Source: Eutreptiella sp. 'Long Island Sound 2002'
Taxonomy: Eukaryota > Euglenozoa > Euglenophyceae > Eutreptiales > Eutreptiaceae
NCBI GenBank assembly: GCA_964036045.1
Contig: OZ038380.1
Span: 186,694,298-186,758,297 of the forward strand
Direction: 5' to 3'
Length of the DNA: 64,000 nt
A model generated the notes under the pieces. The model worked only from the letters and a program-made list of their open reading frames with translations. It made no database searches and was not told the origin of the DNA. The translations under genes and the position numbers were made by a program. Shown in pieces: positions 63,222-64,000 of the stretch (its first letter is position 1; every line of letters starts with the position of its first letter).

Positions 63222-64000
63222 AAAGAGCAGGCCGACGAGATTGAGCGACAGATACAAGAATGTATCGACGCTGGCCTAGTCCTGGAGTACAAGGACGGGG
63301 ACTACCCCCTACACTGCAGCCCCTGTTTCCTGGTGGCTAAATCTGGGTCTACAGCCAAACGGCTGGTAGTGGACTATGGAGAGCTGAACAAGATGACGTT
63401 GAACCACTCAGGGTCCATTCCCAATATGGAGTCTACCCTGGAGAAGATAGCCTCCTGTCGCTACAAGACCAAGATGGACAAGCGAAGTGGATTCTGGCAA
63501 GTGGACCTGACGCCCAACGCGCAGGAACTACTGGCCTTCATCACCCCTCAGGGGAGGGTATTCAAGTGGAAGGTCATGCCATTTGGCGTGGCTAACGCAC
63601 CCGCTCTGTTCCAAGAGCTGATGAACAAGATCTTGTCCATCCTACGAAGGAGACCTAAGGTGCAGGAGCTCATATCCCGTGGGGCCCAGATGGAGGCTCA
63701 CATCGACGATGTATGCCTCGGGACCAATACCCAGGAGGATCACCTAATCCTCTTGGGTGAGTTCTTTGCGGTCTGCCAGGAGAACCACACACGACTCAAG
63801 CTGGAGAAGTGTGAGTTCATGCAGGAGACCATGCAGTACCTGGGGTTTGACGTTGGCTATGGGTGGTGGACCCCAGCGGCCTCTAAGGCCAAACCCCTGA
63901 TGGATGCCAAGGTACGACACGAAGACCCCAAGAAAGGACTTCATGATGTACGCAGTTTCATTGGGGCGTGCAACTTCTATCGCCGCCACATCAAGAACTT
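63222..64000 (+). pseudogene. pol: Element B Pol, RT part (cut by insertion and window end)
   Basis: An open frame of about 259 codons aligns with residues 579-838 of element A Pol. KMDKRSGFW carries the first catalytic Asp, MPFGVANAP follows, and HIDD is at 63699-63710, again with His in place of Tyr. The DVRSFIGACNFYRRH connection segment follows. RNase H and integrase would lie beyond the window. Confidence 0.85.

Larger units (their letters stand above)
57725..64000 (+). mobile_element. Element B: relative of element A (incomplete in window)
   Basis: Forward copy of the same family: LTR starting TAAGAAAAAG, primer-binding-like site, intact gag, in-frame TGA, protease/Dam-like/RT. It runs off the window within RT. 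Its proteins are clearly related to but diverged from A's. Confidence 0.85.

Overview
This is a 64 kb window of a repeat-rich, intron-containing eukaryotic nuclear genome. Coding sequence occurs as short islands with GT-AG introns. Poly-G/poly-C tracts, minisatellites, inverted-repeat elements and nested retrotransposons fill the rest. No rRNA, intact tRNA, CRISPR array or bacterial-type operon was seen. The organism cannot be fixed from the sequence alone. A large-genome alga or protist fits best. My leading guess, at low to moderate confidence, is a dinoflagellate, because of the glycine/lysine-rich zinc-knuckle Gag, the style of the Pol proteins and the abundance of decayed DIRS-like and LINE-like pieces. 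A euglenid or charophyte alga is not excluded.

Region 1 (about 1-12.7 kb) holds exon islands of at least two multi-exon genes of unknown function (about 3.38-5.04 and 10.50-12.66 kb, + strand, mostly phase-0 introns), a decayed LINE-type reverse-transcriptase C-terminal region (5.6-7.5 kb) and several copies of a hairpin repeat family. Region 2 (12.7-17.0 kb) is three head-to-tail copies of an inverted-repeat-bounded unit. The first copy contains a 162-bp satellite, and telomere-like CCCTAA repeats sit at the unit junctions. Region 3 (17-35 kb) is mostly non-coding repeats with a GC-rich exon (18.15-18.83 kb), a poly-serine ORF (26.5-26.8 kb) and a short gene with a BED-type zinc finger (33.07-33.76 kb). 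Region 4 (35.4-39.1 kb) carries decayed tyrosine-recombinase and YLDD reverse-transcriptase/RNase H segments of DIRS type. Region 5 (39.1-42.4 kb) shows nothing coding.

Region 6 (42.4-64 kb) is the most informative part. A forward Gag-like ORF has been cut three times. The cuts are a 2.2 kb short LTR element (43061-45288, identical 358-bp LTRs, 5-bp target duplication ACACC), an 11.2 kb antisense chromovirus-like retrotransposon (element A, 45704-56951) and a forward relative (element B, 57725 to beyond the window). Elements A and B belong to one Ty3-like family. The order is Gag with CCHC knuckle, in-frame stop, aspartic protease, a domain resembling phage N6-adenine (Dam) methyltransferases, reverse transcriptase with HIDD instead of YxDD, then in A also RNase H, DDE integrase and a chromodomain. 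The protease-Dam-RT architecture, the in-frame Gag/Pol stops and the shared HIDD make this family the best candidate for a poorly described system.
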